From contig CAZGYQ010000002.1 of NCBI GenBank assembly GCA_964530695.1, forward strand, positions 23,077 through 87,076: a stretch of DNA of 64,000 bases, given 5' to 3'. The notes beneath the pieces are model-generated. The model did no database searches and was not told where the DNA came from. It saw nothing but the letters and a program-made list of their open reading frames with translations. Source of the DNA: VFBF01 sp964530695 (GTDB lineage: Bacteria; Pseudomonadota; Alphaproteobacteria; Caulobacterales; Aquidulcibacteraceae). Position numbers and translations under genes: made by a program. This document shows, piece by piece, positions 1 through 9,317 of the stretch (position 1 is the stretch's first letter; every line of letters begins with the position of its first letter).

Positions 1-2
1 TT

Positions 3-215
3 TCTGACCGCAGTGAGGAGATGCTGGGCGCCTCCGACCGGGGAGTTGTCATGTTTCGCCGCCTGATGCTTCGCCTCGCCAAAGACTTGGCCGACGGGCG
101 CGAGCCCGACTGCGCGCGCAATGCGGCAGCCTACAGCGTGCGGTCGGCGTCGGCCATTCTTCCCAAGAGCACGCCGCTGCTGGAGGGTGCGGCGCCGTTG
201 ATGCGGTCGTCGTGA
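3..215 (+). CDS. Rieske oxygenase alpha subunit, C-terminal end (partial)
   Basis: The frame is open from the window edge through an internal ATG at 21 to TGA at 213-215, so this is the last ~70 codons of a gene that begins upstream. The sequence around MFRRLMLRLAKDL, ending in LLEGAAPLMRSS, resembles the C-terminal tail of phthalate-dioxygenase/VanA-type Rieske ring-hydroxylating oxygenases, where a conserved Arg-rich helix follows the mononuclear iron domain. Its stop overlaps the GTG start of the reductase gene by 4 bases (GTGA). Translational coupling of oxygenase and reductase is typical of VanA/VanB-like two-component systems. No catalytic residues are inside the window, so the call rests on tail similarity and neighbour. 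Confidence 0.62.
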   Translation, partial: SDRSEEMLGASDRGVVMFRRLMLRLAKDLADGREPDCARNAAAYSVRSASAILPKSTPLLEGAAPLMRSS

Positions 216-1219
216 CAGTTGCTCTAGCAGGCAATCCTGCGCCGGTGGCGACGGACGCTCAAGGATTGCGCTCTGAGCGCAGGCTCGAGGTTTTCGTGCA
301 TTCGATTGCCTACCTTGCGCGCAACACAATCCAAATTGCGCTGCGTGGCTCCAACCAGACGCCGCTGCCGGAAGCCGAGCCCGGGGCGCATATCGATCTG
401 CACATTCCCAATGGATTGGTTCGCCAATATTCGCTGATGAAGCCGGCGGCGGCGCCGCTTGAATATCTCATTGGCGTGAAACGCGATGAGGCCAGCCGTG
501 GCGGGTCAGTCTGGCTGCACGAGAACCTGCGTGTTGGGCAGGTGCTGCATATCTCTGCGCCGCGCAATCATTTTCCTTTGGTCGCTTGCGCCCGCCACAC
601 CGTACTGTTCGCTGGCGGCATTGGGATTACCCCGATCTGGGCGATGGCGCAGCGGCTCGCCGATCGGGGCGCGTCTTGGGAATTGCATTATGCGGTGCAC
701 GCGCGCGCCGAGGCGGCGCTGGTTGATGAACTGGCGGGCCTTGGCGATGGCGTGCAGATTCATTGTGACGAGGAAGAGGGCGGGCGCCTGCTCAACGTCG
801 CCGCGATCGTGGCGCGTCAGCAGCCAGGCGCGCACCTTTATTGTTGCGGCCCTGCGCCGATGATCGTCGCCTTTGAACGCGCCACCGCTCACCTCGACCC
901 AGATTTGGTCCATGTTGAACATTTTGTGCAACAGACCGAGGCCTCACGCGCAGGCGGATTTGTCATTGAGTTGGCGCGCTCTGGGCGTACGCTTGAGGTG
1001 GCGCCCGGCGCCAGCATCTTGCAAACCTTGCTGGCGGCCGGCGTCGAGGTTCCGCACTCGTGCGAGCAGGGCGTATGCGGCGCCTGCGAGACACGTGTCC
1101 TCGCAGGCGAGCCCGATCATCGCGACAGTATCCTCACGGAAGGCGAGCGGCGGGCCAACAAGACCATGATGATCTGTTGCTCCGGCAGCAGTGGCGGGCG
1201 GCTGATCCTCGATCTCTAG
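212..1219 (+). CDS. VanB/PDR-type oxidoreductase (FMN, NADH, 2Fe-2S)
   Basis: Reductase of the phthalate dioxygenase reductase/VanB class (335 aa, usual length about 320). It passes electrons from NAD(P)H through flavin and a C-terminal plant-type [2Fe-2S] centre to a Rieske oxygenase. Visible motifs in order are the flavin motif RQYSL near residue 70, the nucleotide-binding GGIGITPI near 140, CCGPAPM near 210, and the ferredoxin cluster C284-x4-C289-x2-C292 with the last ligand among C322/C323. The GTG start overlaps the stop of the upstream Rieske gene, so this reductase probably serves that oxygenase and possibly the second Rieske protein at 5297. The substrate cannot be told from sequence. 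Confidence 0.9.
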   Translation: MTVALAGNPAPVATDAQGLRSERRLEVFVHSIAYLARNTIQIALRGSNQTPLPEAEPGAHIDLHIPNGLVRQYSLMKPAAAPLEYLIGVKRDEASRGGSVWLHENLRVGQVLHISAPRNHFPLVACARHTVLFAGGIGITPIWAMAQRLADRGASWELHYAVHARAEAALVDELAGLGDGVQIHCDEEEGGRLLNVAAIVARQQPGAHLYCCGPAPMIVAFERATAHLDPDLVHVEHFVQQTEASRAGGFVIELARSGRTLEVAPGASILQTLLAAGVEVPHSCEQGVCGACETRVLAGEPDHRDSILTEGERRANKTMMICCSGSSGGRLILDL

Positions 1220-1261
1220 CCAGAACGATAGCGTGCCGCCGCGCAGCGTCCGGCCGCGTTA

Positions 1262-1370
1262 GTGACGCCTGCGTCACGCTCAATATCGACCGCGCGCGGT
1301 GCGACGGGTGTAGCGGCCTCGTCACAAGCGACAGCAAATGAGCAGACATCTGATCAACAGACATCTGATC
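1262..1370. promoter_or_regulatory. Dyad and tandem 13-mers upstream of the TonB receptor gene
   Basis: The 316-bp gap between the reductase and the receptor gene holds no gene. It contains a perfect dyad, GTGACGC-ct-GCGTCAC (1262-1277), and two exact copies of cagacatctgatc at 1343-1355 and 1358-1370, a 15-bp period. Both look like binding sites for a dimeric regulator and lie 170-270 bp before the receptor start. A regulatory role is inferred; no obvious -35/-10 pair was assigned. Confidence 0.4.
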
Positions 1371-1535
1371 GTTATTGCCAACAGGCCGCTGCTCGCATAG
1401 CCTCACGATCGCCAGTTTGCCTGCGCCTGACCTGGAGCGGTGAATTGAAGCTTTTTTGGCGCCCGTACCTGGTTCGGGCCCGGAGCAGGGAAAGAGAGCC
1501 GGCGCAAAGCCGGGCGGCCAGGGGGAGGAATGCAA

Positions 1536-3815
1536 ATGAAGAACCGGTTTGGAAAAGCTGATCCGACGCGTCGCCGGCAGTTGTTTGAGCGTGGCTTGAT
1601 GGCGTCAGCCGTGGCGTTGGCCGCGGTGGCAGGCACGACATCCGCCCACGCGCAGGACGCGAGCGGGCAGGAGGCTAGTGCGTCAGAGGACGAGATTGTT
1701 GTCACGGCGCGCAAGCGTGAGGAAAGCCTGCAAGAGGTGCCGATCTCGATTGCCGTGCTGAACGCGGAGGCGCTTGCCGAACAGGGCGTCGAGAACGTCG
1801 GATCGCTCGACACCAGCTTACCCAATGTGAGCATCGGCGGGTCGCTCGCGCGTGGCGGCAATGCGGGTGCCTACTCAATTCGCGGCATCGGCGAGGTCAG
1901 CCCCGACGCTAATCGCGACCCGACAGTGGGGCTCTATGTCGATGACATCTACGAGGGTCGCGCGGACGGCGCGCTACTCGAATTGGTGGACATCGAGCGT
2001 GTCGAAGTGCTGCGAGGCCCGCAGGGAACGCTGTTCGGAAAGAATACGACTGGCGGGGCGATCCGGGTGGTGTCGCGGCGGCCCTCCTTCGATGAGATCG
2101 AGGGCGGCATCCAGGTGACCAGCGCTAGCCACGAAGAATACGGCATGCAATTGCGGGCCAACTTGCCGCTCGCTGATACATTGGCTGCGCGCATCAGTGT
2201 CGGTGCCCACTCCAATGAGGGATGGTTCCACAACACCTATCTGGACTATCTGTCGGGCGACGACAATTTCGTCGGCGGGCGCGTGCAGCTTCGTTGGCAA
2301 CCCGCCAGCTGGGCCGACATCAATTTTTCGTTTGATGCATCGGCCTCCGAAAACAATGGCGGCGCGGTCAAGCTTGTCGAGCAAGGCTCGGCGACGCGGG
2401 TGACGTCGCACGATACCGAAAGCACCGAGCCCGACTATTTGACGACTGACTACACGCTGGACGACACGGACTCGACCGTGGGGCCGGAGCGGCGAATGGA
2501 TTATTCGCGCGACTCGATTGGCTTCGGTGCCCAAGGCGATTTCGACATCGTCGAGGGCCTCAGTGCGCGCGCCATCTTCGGCTATCGACAATCAGATATC
2601 ACCAACCATCACGACCGCGACGTCAGCCCGGCGCGCGTTTATGATTACGACCAGGTGCAGAGCCTCGAAAACTATTCGGCGGAGCTGCAATTGTTGGGCG
2701 AGGGCGAGCGCTTCAATTGGGTGCTTGGCCTCTACTATTTTGGCGAAACACCGCGCGACACGCGCCACATCCACGAATATTCGCCGTCGGTAAATACGCC
2801 GCCGGAGCCATCCGACACGGTGAACGACTATTCGGTGGACGCGGATAGTTACGCGGCCTTCTTCCAGGGCGAGTACGCGATCACCGACCGGCTGACGGCC
2901 ACGGCCGGCGTGCGCTACACCTATGAGACCAAGGACCTCTTCACCATCCAGATCAACGCGCTTACGGATCCCGATACGGTGCTGAACCAGGCGACCGGAT
3001 CAGGCGAGTGGGAAGACACCTCTCCCTACTTCGCGCTCCGTTACCAGTGGACGCCGAACTTCATGACCTATGCGTCGTGGTCGCGTGGTTTCCGCAGCGG
3101 GGGCATTAACAACCTCTTCCAAGCGACACTGCCTCAAAACGGCATCACGCCCTTCGGGCCTGAGACGTTGGAGAGCGTTGAAATCGGCGCCAGGACATCG
3201 TGGTTCAACGACCGCCTGATCGCCAATATCAGCTCGTTCTGGTCTGAGTACAGCGACATCCAAGCCACCTTTAACGTCACGGTTGGGGGCAGCGGCCGCT
3301 TCTTCACCAATGTCGGTGACGGCGAGATCGAAGGGGGCGAACTGGAACTTAGATTCATTCCCGTCGACGGCTTGTCGTTCAATGCGAATGTGGGCTGGAT
3401 CGACGCGCACTATACAAGCCTCAACGCGGTCGGCGGCTCGATCACCGGCATCTCTTTGACCCAGCCGTTTGCTCGCACTCCGGAGCTTTCCTATTCTCTA
3501 GGCGCGCGCTACGAGCACGATCTCGTCAGCGGTTCGTCGCTCGCCTATTCGATCAATTACGGTTGGAAGGACGATCAATTTTCGACCGCCCAATCGACCA
3601 ATTCGCAACTCCTCCCCGCCTATGGCCTCTTGGCGTCTCGCCTGCAGTACAATTCGACGAACGACTGGCACGTTGCCTTGTTCTGTTCGAATTGCACCGA
3701 TGAGCGCTATTTGGTCGGTGGCATCAATTTCCTGGGGACCGCGGCGTTCGGCGCCAGGTTCCTGGAATATGGAGATCCAAGGCGTATCGGCGTGGAAGTA
3801 GGTTTCGACTTCTAG
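1536..3815 (+). CDS. TonB-dependent outer-membrane receptor
   Basis: Outer-membrane active-transport channel of about 760 residues, normal for the family. The N-terminus is a signal peptide with a basic start, hydrophobic stretch and likely cleavage at AHA-QD. DEIVVTARKREESLQEVP follows, the TonB-box-to-plug entry typical of sphingomonad and caulobacterial receptors. The plug has VYVDGIY-like (LYVDDIYEGR) and VEVLRGPQGTLFGKNTTGG motifs, and the beta barrel ends in a terminal Phe (VGFDF). A longer start at 1530 is possible, but GGAGG at 1524-1528 lies 7 bases from the ATG at 1536 and only 1 base from 1530. Its place among oxygenase genes suggests import of an aromatic substrate rather than a siderophore, which is an inference. 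Confidence 0.93.
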   Translation: MKNRFGKADPTRRRQLFERGLMASAVALAAVAGTTSAHAQDASGQEASASEDEIVVTARKREESLQEVPISIAVLNAEALAEQGVENVGSLDTSLPNVSIGGSLARGGNAGAYSIRGIGEVSPDANRDPTVGLYVDDIYEGRADGALLELVDIERVEVLRGPQGTLFGKNTTGGAIRVVSRRPSFDEIEGGIQVTSASHEEYGMQLRANLPLADTLAARISVGAHSNEGWFHNTYLDYLSGDDNFVGGRVQLRWQPASWADINFSFDASASENNGGAVKLVEQGSATRVTSHDTESTEPDYLTTDYTLDDTDSTVGPERRMDYSRDSIGFGAQGDFDIVEGLSARAIFGYRQSDITNHHDRDVSPARVYDYDQVQSLENYSAELQLLGEGERFNWVLGLYYFGETPRDTRHIHEYSPSVNTPPEPSDTVNDYSVDADSYAAFFQGEYAITDRLTATAGVRYTYETKDLFTIQINALTDPDTVLNQATGSGEWEDTSPYFALRYQWTPNFMTYASWSRGFRSGGINNLFQATLPQNGITPFGPETLESVEIGARTSWFNDRLIANISSFWSEYSDIQATFNVTVGGSGRFFTNVGDGEIEGGELELRFIPVDGLSFNANVGWIDAHYTSLNAVGGSITGISLTQPFARTPELSYSLGARYEHDLVSGSSLAYSINYGWKDDQFSTAQSTNSQLLPAYGLLASRLQYNSTNDWHVALFCSNCTDERYLVGGINFLGTAAFGARFLEYGDPRRIGVEVGFDF

Positions 3816-3824
3816 AAGACGGTA

Positions 3825-3860
3825 GTGCTGCGAAGGCGAACGAGGTCGCCGTCGCAGCAC
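3825..3860 (+). terminator. Long hairpin after the TonB receptor gene
   Basis: Ten bases after the receptor stop, GTGCTGCGA pairs with TCGCAGCAC and an inner GGCGA pairs with TCGCC around a 6-base loop, interrupted by one mismatch. No T-run follows, so it is either a factor-dependent stop or a 3'-end stabiliser separating the receptor from the next gene. Confidence 0.4.
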
Positions 3861-3948
3861 GCCTCGCAAAGAGTGTCAGCCCAGGTGTCATTGCCGAGCG
3901 CGTCCCGCGCCGCGCGCAGCAGGCGACGTCTAAAGTTTTTGAGGAGCC

Positions 3949-5241
3949 ATGATGGCGTCGGCCAGCAATCACGAGTCGTCCTCACCGGGTGAGTTTGCAA
4001 CGAAGTGGCCACTGCTGCTGTCGTGTTTCGTACTGCTATTCCTGGTCAACGGACTGCCCCTCTACGCATTGCCGTTCATCTATCGCGAAACAGCGGCGGA
4101 CATGGGCTGGACGCGAGAGCAGGTTACATTGATCGCGTCGTTCAAGTTTGCGACAGGCGCTTCCGTCGCCATTTTGTTTGGCAGCCTGATAGATGTGATT
4201 GGCGACCGGCGCGGTATCTTGATCGCATCGGTGATTCATTGCTTGGCGGTGACGTGTTTCTTGCTCGTCGATAGCCTTTCCGCTTTCTATTTGGTCGGGG
4301 TCGGGATGGGCGTCTCCGGACCGGCGATCTTGACCGGCGTCAAGACGATTGTGTCTCGCCAATTCCACGCCAACCAAGGCAGCGCTTTTGGCATGGCGCT
4401 CGCGGGCACGAGTGTGGCAGGCGTTGTGGCGCCACCGCTTGTCGTGGGTCTGCTCGAACACTTTGATTGGCGCGTGACCATGGCGCTCCTGACCGTTGGC
4501 GGATGGTTGATTGCGTTGCCGCTCTTTCTACTCGTTGGGCGCAGGCAAAAATCGACGGAGAAGCTGGCGCGCAGCCCGGCGCCAGAGAGTGAGCGTCCAA
4601 ACCGCTGGGCTTTGGCGTGGTCGATGATGCAGGAGCCGCGTTTCTGGCTGATCGGCGTCTCTATCATGCTGGTCGGCGCCGTTGATCAGGGTATTGCGCA
4701 GCACCAAGTGCTTTATCTGCAGGACGACAGAGGGCTTTCGGCCGGTCTCGTGGCGGCGGTCGCGAGTGGTTTCGCCATTGTTGGCGTCTTCTCGAAGGTG
4801 ATGTTTGGCGCTGTCTATGATCGCTTCAGCATAGCCGGCATCGTCGCGGGATATCTCATCTTGTGTGTTGATCCGCTCTTGGCTCTTCTGGTGACGGGGC
4901 CAGTTACCGCGGCCATCTTCGTGCTCACGCGCGGCGTGGGGCACGGGGCGCTCATCGTCGATACGCCGGTATTGGCTAAGCACGTTTACGGCACGCAAAA
5001 TCTTGGCTTGGTGATCGGCATCTTTTCCACCTTCTTGCAGACCGGGTTTGCGCTCGGACCTTGGCTGATGGGGCGCGTGCACCAGGTGTTTGGCGCATAC
5101 GAGTACGGCTTCATGACCTTTTCGGGCATGGCGCTGGTGGCCGCGCTCATGCTCTCGCGCGTCCGTCCGGAGGCTTGGCTGGCGCAACGCAGAACCGCCG
5201 ACGAGAAGTTGGCGCTGCCGGAAGCTGCCAAGAGCGTTTGA
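3949..5241 (+). CDS. MFS transporter, monocarboxylate/oxalate-formate antiporter-like
   Basis: Major facilitator protein of 430 aa with about 12 hydrophobic segments split by a central charged loop (near residues 195-225). The N-terminal domain carries the MFS A-like loop (GSLIDVIGDRRG) after the second segment. Overall layout recalls the oxalate:formate antiporter and monocarboxylate porter groups (YRETAADMGWTREQVTLI near the first loop), which carry small organic or aromatic acids. GAGGAG just before the ATG gives a good ribosome site; a second ATG follows directly. It lies between the receptor and a Rieske oxygenase on the same strand, so inner-membrane uptake of the cluster's substrate is likely. 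Confidence 0.85.
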   Translation: MMASASNHESSSPGEFATKWPLLLSCFVLLFLVNGLPLYALPFIYRETAADMGWTREQVTLIASFKFATGASVAILFGSLIDVIGDRRGILIASVIHCLAVTCFLLVDSLSAFYLVGVGMGVSGPAILTGVKTIVSRQFHANQGSAFGMALAGTSVAGVVAPPLVVGLLEHFDWRVTMALLTVGGWLIALPLFLLVGRRQKSTEKLARSPAPESERPNRWALAWSMMQEPRFWLIGVSIMLVGAVDQGIAQHQVLYLQDDRGLSAGLVAAVASGFAIVGVFSKVMFGAVYDRFSIAGIVAGYLILCVDPLLALLVTGPVTAAIFVLTRGVGHGALIVDTPVLAKHVYGTQNLGLVIGIFSTFLQTGFALGPWLMGRVHQVFGAYEYGFMTFSGMALVAALMLSRVRPEAWLAQRRTADEKLALPEAAKSV

Positions 5242-5296
5242 GTTCAAGTGAGGCGTCGTCTGCGCGGTGGCGAGGACATGATGGATGGAGGTACGC

Positions 5297-6643
5297 ATGG
5301 TGACGCCAGCAAGCGTTGATCGCTATGCTTCTTTGACCGCAGTGGGGCCCGGGACGCCCATGGGGTCTCTTTTACGCGCCTATTGGCTGCCGGCCATGAA
5401 GGCCTCGGAATTGATCGCCGACGGACCGCCGATCCGCTTGCGCTTGCTCGGTGAGAACTTGATCGCGTTTCGAACGGCAAGCGGACGCATCGGTGTGCTC
5501 GACCATCGTTGTCCCCATCGCGGCGCATCGCTTTTTTTGGGTCGCAACGAATGTGAGGGAATCCGCTGCGTCTACCATGGCTGGAAGTTCGATGCCGACG
5601 GCCAGTGCGTCGATATGCCAAACGTCTCAGCAGCGAAGAGCGTGTCCGATCGTGTGAGGGCGCTGGCCGCCTATCCCGCACATGAGCGCAATGGTCTCGT
5701 GTGGGTCTATATGGGCGCACAGAACCCGGCGCCGGCCTTGCCAGCGTTTGCGGCGAACCTGCTGCCGGAGGCGGAAACCTCGATCCGGATGATTCACCGG
5801 TCCTGCAATTGGCTGCAAGCCCTTGAGGGCGATGTTGACACCAGCCATGTCGGGTTTCTGCACTTGGGCGCCGCGAAACTGGAAGACTTCGCGGCCGACG
5901 TTGAGACGCGCCGAAGTTTGCCGTTTCTCCAGAATCGCGCGCCTGAGTTCGACGTGGTGGAGACCGATTGGGGCGTGATGAGCGGCGCGCGCGCCGATGG
6001 AGAAGGTGTCGAAGAGGAGGTGAATTGGCGGGTGTCGCAATTCGTCCTGCCATTTTGGACCATGACGCCAGGGGGTTCGCTGGATGATCACGTCCTGGCG
6101 CGCGCTTGGCTGCCGATTGACGATCACAACACGATGTTTGTTTCGCTGAGTCAGCGCGGGGTGCAGCGGACATCGTTGCGCGGCGCGCGCAGTGGCAAGG
6201 CGATCGCCGGCGTCGCATCCACGGCGGCCGAATATGACGAGACCAATACAGGATGGCTCGGCCGTTGGCGGCTCAAGGACAATGAGAGAAATGATTGGGG
6301 ACTCGACCGCGCCGTCCAGCGAGGGGAGAGCTATACCGGCATCGACACCGTACACCTTCAAGACCAAGCAGTCACCGAAAGCATGGGCCCTGTCATCGAC
6401 CGTGCGCGCGAGCACCTGGTTGCAAGCGATCGCATGATCATCGCCGTCAGGCGTGCGCTGTTGCGTTCGCTTGAGGTGTTCGAAGGCGCAGGCGAACTCC
6501 CAAAGAACGCCAATGATCCAAGCCAAAATCTTCGAGCCCGTGGTGGAAAAATGTCGCTTGCGGCGGGTGTTGACTGGAAGTCCGCGTATTTCGAGCGCGC
6601 CAAGCTTTATGGCGAGCCGCGGCGAGCGGCTAGCGGAGGATGA
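5297..6643 (+). CDS. Rieske non-heme iron oxygenase, alpha subunit
   Basis: Ring-hydroxylating or O-demethylating oxygenase of the phthalate 4,5-dioxygenase type (448 aa). The Rieske centre is C72-x-H74 ... C91-x2-H94 (CPHRG and CVYHGW). The mononuclear iron site shows D179, D181, H184 and H189 in GDVDTSHVGFLH, the conserved electron-bridging Asp and two His ligands. An ATG at 5285 exists, but GGAGG at 5287-5291 sits 5 bases from the ATG at 5297, so that start is preferred. The reductase at 212-1219 is the only visible electron donor. Oxygenation of an aromatic or cyclic carboxylate is expected; the substrate is unknown. Confidence 0.92.
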   Translation: MVTPASVDRYASLTAVGPGTPMGSLLRAYWLPAMKASELIADGPPIRLRLLGENLIAFRTASGRIGVLDHRCPHRGASLFLGRNECEGIRCVYHGWKFDADGQCVDMPNVSAAKSVSDRVRALAAYPAHERNGLVWVYMGAQNPAPALPAFAANLLPEAETSIRMIHRSCNWLQALEGDVDTSHVGFLHLGAAKLEDFAADVETRRSLPFLQNRAPEFDVVETDWGVMSGARADGEGVEEEVNWRVSQFVLPFWTMTPGGSLDDHVLARAWLPIDDHNTMFVSLSQRGVQRTSLRGARSGKAIAGVASTAAEYDETNTGWLGRWRLKDNERNDWGLDRAVQRGESYTGIDTVHLQDQAVTESMGPVIDRAREHLVASDRMIIAVRRALLRSLEVFEGAGELPKNANDPSQNLRARGGKMSLAAGVDWKSAYFERAKLYGEPRRAASGG

Positions 6644-6650
6644 CGCAAAG

Positions 6651-7211
6651 ATGCCGTTTATGAAGTCGATGAGACCGGGCGCGGGCGTGCCTGACATCTA
6701 CAAGCCCCACTCAAAGACATATCTTCATTGGATCCGCATGGGCGACGAGGTGATGTCGCGCGAAGGACCGATCAGTCTGGGCGATCGCGAACTCATTGCG
6801 ACCTATGTGTCGTCGCTGAATGGTTGCGCGTATTGTAGAACCGCCCATCTACCGTCGATGAAACTGCATGGGATTGAGCGAGCTGTCGTGGACGCGTTGG
6901 TCGCCGACATCGAGACGGCGCCGATCGAGCAGCGCTGGAAGCCGCTGTTCAAGTTTATCAAGAAACTCACCTTGTATCCCTCAGAGCTCAATCGAACGGA
7001 TGCAGATGACGTGTTCGATGCTGGTTGGGACGAGGACGCTCTACACTTGGCGATCGGCGTCACCTGCCGGTTTAGCTTCATGAACCGCTTGGTGATGGGG
7101 TTTGGGCTTGAGCCGCCCGAGGCGCACGCGGCTCAGGAAACCGCGGCGAAGCGCCACCTATTGGGGTATGCGAGCCGCGAGGGCGAATTGGTCCGCGACC
7201 AATCGGACTAG
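6651..7211 (+). CDS. AhpD-like / carboxymuconolactone decarboxylase family protein
   Basis: A 186-aa alpha-helical protein with the AhpD-type motif CAYCRTAH, a CxxC pair with a downstream His, preceded by ELIATYVSSLNG. In AhpD-like proteins the two cysteines carry out peroxidase or disulfide chemistry; related members in catabolic clusters are often annotated as peroxidase-related enzymes. The frame is open well upstream, but GGAGGA at 6636-6641 and the ATG at 6651 (9-base gap) give the best start, 7 bases after the Rieske stop. Co-transcription with the oxygenase is likely. It may protect against peroxide from uncoupled oxygenase turnover; this role is inferred. Confidence 0.82.
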   Translation: MPFMKSMRPGAGVPDIYKPHSKTYLHWIRMGDEVMSREGPISLGDRELIATYVSSLNGCAYCRTAHLPSMKLHGIERAVVDALVADIETAPIEQRWKPLFKFIKKLTLYPSELNRTDADDVFDAGWDEDALHLAIGVTCRFSFMNRLVMGFGLEPPEAHAAQETAAKRHLLGYASREGELVRDQSD

Positions 7212-7259
7212 ATGGTTAGCCCCTGGTAACGGACGTGTTGTGCACCGGAGGTTGGTCAC

Positions 7260-8465
7260 TCATGCGCCGCCACTTGGGCGGATGAGCGCGATTGCGAAGA
7301 GAATGCACGCAGCGCCGGCGAAGGCCAGCATGTGCGATAGCCCAAAAGTGTCAGCGAGCAGGCCAAGCGCAAGCCCCGCCAAAGCCGGGCCGCCAAGGCT
7401 GATCGTCAGCCAGAGGCTCGTCACACGGCCGCGCAGGCCAGCGTCAACCGCTTGTTGCAGAACGGTTTGGGAGGCGACCGCCGAAAACGTGGTGGCGCCG
7501 CCAAGAAGGAATACAATGGCGAGGACGACTAGCGGCTCGCCGGCAAATGCGAGCCAACACGTCGCAACGCCGATCGCAAAGGCGCACGCTAACGCCCAAC
7601 GCGGCAGATACGAGGAGGGGACCGGCGCCACCGCAAACACGAGGCCCGCGGCCATCGCTCCAGCACCGATGGCGGCCGCGCACCACGCCAATCCGGTCGC
7701 TCCATTGGAGAACGTCCGCGCCGCCAACGCAGGCATCAGCTCCATCGGTCCGCGGCCTAGTATCGAGGTCAGCGCCGTGATCGCCAATTGTTGGCTGAGG
7801 CGGGGCGTCGATTGCAAGAAGCGCAAGGCTTCCACCAGGTCGCTCAGCAGTGACGCGTCCTCCGCGCGCGTGCGCGCGATGCGATCGGGGAATTTCAACG
7901 CGCTCACCACCACAAGGAGGGGCAGCGCCGATGCAGCGTTGACCGCGAATGCGAGCGAGACGCCGCCGTTGGCGATGCAAAGTCCAGACACCGCGGGGCC
8001 CAGCAGGCGGGAGAGATTGAAAGCCACGGAATTGAGCGCGATCGCGCTCGTCAATTGCGAGGCGGGCACGAGTTCGGCGACGACGGAGAGGCGGATGGGT
8101 TGATAGGCGGCGGCCGCGAGGCCTTGCGCGAGCGCGAGCAGCGCCAAAGCTGAAAAACTCAACCAACCCGCCATTTCAGTGACCGAAAACAGTCCGGCCA
8201 TGAGGGCCAAAGCGGTGTTGGCGGCGACCGAGGCCGGCTTCAGAGCGACACGATCGGCCAAGATGCCGAAAAAGGCGCCCAACAAGAGCGTGGGCGTAAA
8301 CAACAATAGCGAGATGAAGCCAACCAAAGTCGCCGAGTGAGACAATTCCCAGCTCAACCAACCGATCGCGACGCGTTGGATCCAAGTGCCCATCTGCGAG
8401 ACGAAATTGGCGAGCAGGTAAGCAACAAAGCCTGGTGACTGGAATGCGGAGGATGCGGGCGGCAT
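7260..8465 (-). CDS. MFS transporter, EntS/MFS_3-like exporter
   Basis: A 401-aa membrane protein with about 12 hydrophobic helices, in the MFS group that includes enterobactin exporter EntS and related drug exporters. The first helix region GFVAYLLANFVSQMGTWIQR and the loop GILADRV are characteristic of this group. The reading frame extends to a TTG at 8498, but the ATG at 8465 is the natural start. It runs opposite to its neighbours, converges with the AhpD-like gene and diverges from the GST gene. Efflux of a toxic aromatic or its metabolite would fit the context but is not shown. Confidence 0.85.
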   Translation of the reverse strand: MPPASSAFQSPGFVAYLLANFVSQMGTWIQRVAIGWLSWELSHSATLVGFISLLLFTPTLLLGAFFGILADRVALKPASVAANTALALMAGLFSVTEMAGWLSFSALALLALAQGLAAAAYQPIRLSVVAELVPASQLTSAIALNSVAFNLSRLLGPAVSGLCIANGGVSLAFAVNAASALPLLVVVSALKFPDRIARTRAEDASLLSDLVEALRFLQSTPRLSQQLAITALTSILGRGPMELMPALAARTFSNGATGLAWCAAAIGAGAMAAGLVFAVAPVPSSYLPRWALACAFAIGVATCWLAFAGEPLVVLAIVFLLGGATTFSAVASQTVLQQAVDAGLRGRVTSLWLTISLGGPALAGLALGLLADTFGLSHMLAFAGAACILFAIALIRPSGGA

Positions 8466-8549
8466 TGGATCTAGTGTGCTTAGTTCGAATCGGCGCAAAT
8501 GCCCAGACGTCTTCGTATATGCAATGGCGCGACCCGACGAGGAGGCAAA

Positions 8550-9209
8550 ATGTCAAAGCGGTTGGAACTCTACGGTTTCTTTCGAAGCGGGACATCGCAT
8601 CGCGCGCGGATTGCGCTCAACCTGAAAGGACTGGCGTATGAGTATCGACCGGTGAACCTCCGATCTGGCGAACATGCTCAGGATGCGTATAGATCGGTGA
8701 ACCCACAGGGCTTGGTTCCCACGCTTGTTGTGGGCGGACAAGTCTTGAGTCAGTCGCCGGCGATTATCGAGTGGTTGGAGGAAGAATTTCCCTCGCCGCC
8801 CTTGTTGCCAAGCGACTCGCACGCGCGCGCGGTTGTCAGGGCGATGGCGGCAATCATTGGGTGCGACACCCATCCACTCAACAATCTGCGCGTGCTGAAT
8901 TATTTGAGACGCCAGTTCTCCCGCTCGGACGAAGAGGTTCGCAGGTGGTGCGAGGTCTGGGTGCTGGATGGACTGCGGGCGTTCGAAGCGATGGCGGTCC
9001 GCAATTCGAACGGTAGGTTTTCGTTCGGAGGCGCGCCAACGATCGCAGATGTCTATCTCGTTCCTCAATTGGTCGGCGCTCGTCGGTTCGGAGTCGATCT
9101 CTCCGGCCTTGGCAGATTGTTGGACATTGAATCAGCCGCGATGGAGCTGAAACCGTTCAGGGACGCAGCGCCAGATTTGCAGCTCGACGCCGTCATTATT
9201 GCCGAGTAG
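8550..9209 (+). CDS. maiA: Zeta-class glutathione S-transferase, maleylacetoacetate isomerase-like
   Basis: A 219-aa GST. The N-terminal thioredoxin-like half has LYGFFRSGTSHRARIALNLK, matching the zeta-class SSCSxRVRIAL active-site loop with Ser/Thr/His variation, then NPQGLVPTL and SQSPAIIEWLEE, the glutathione-binding cis-Pro and Gln-Ser-Pro positions. The C-terminal half is helical. Zeta GSTs isomerise maleylacetoacetate or maleylpyruvate to the fumaryl form late in homogentisate or gentisate breakdown. GAGGAGG just upstream decides the start over an earlier ATG at 8499. Its place beside oxygenase genes supports a lower-pathway role; no hydrolase or dioxygenase partner is in the window. 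Confidence 0.8.
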   Translation: MSKRLELYGFFRSGTSHRARIALNLKGLAYEYRPVNLRSGEHAQDAYRSVNPQGLVPTLVVGGQVLSQSPAIIEWLEEEFPSPPLLPSDSHARAVVRAMAAIIGCDTHPLNNLRVLNYLRRQFSRSDEEVRRWCEVWVLDGLRAFEAMAVRNSNGRFSFGGAPTIADVYLVPQLVGARRFGVDLSGLGRLLDIESAAMELKPFRDAAPDLQLDAVIIAE

Positions 9210-9317
9210 CGCACGTTCCGATCAATGTGTGGGGGATCGCGGTCTATACATGAGGCGCGCTCGCTCTCGTGAACGATCCATCAGGTCAAGGCACGTCGAT
9301 GGAGATTTCTAGGAATT

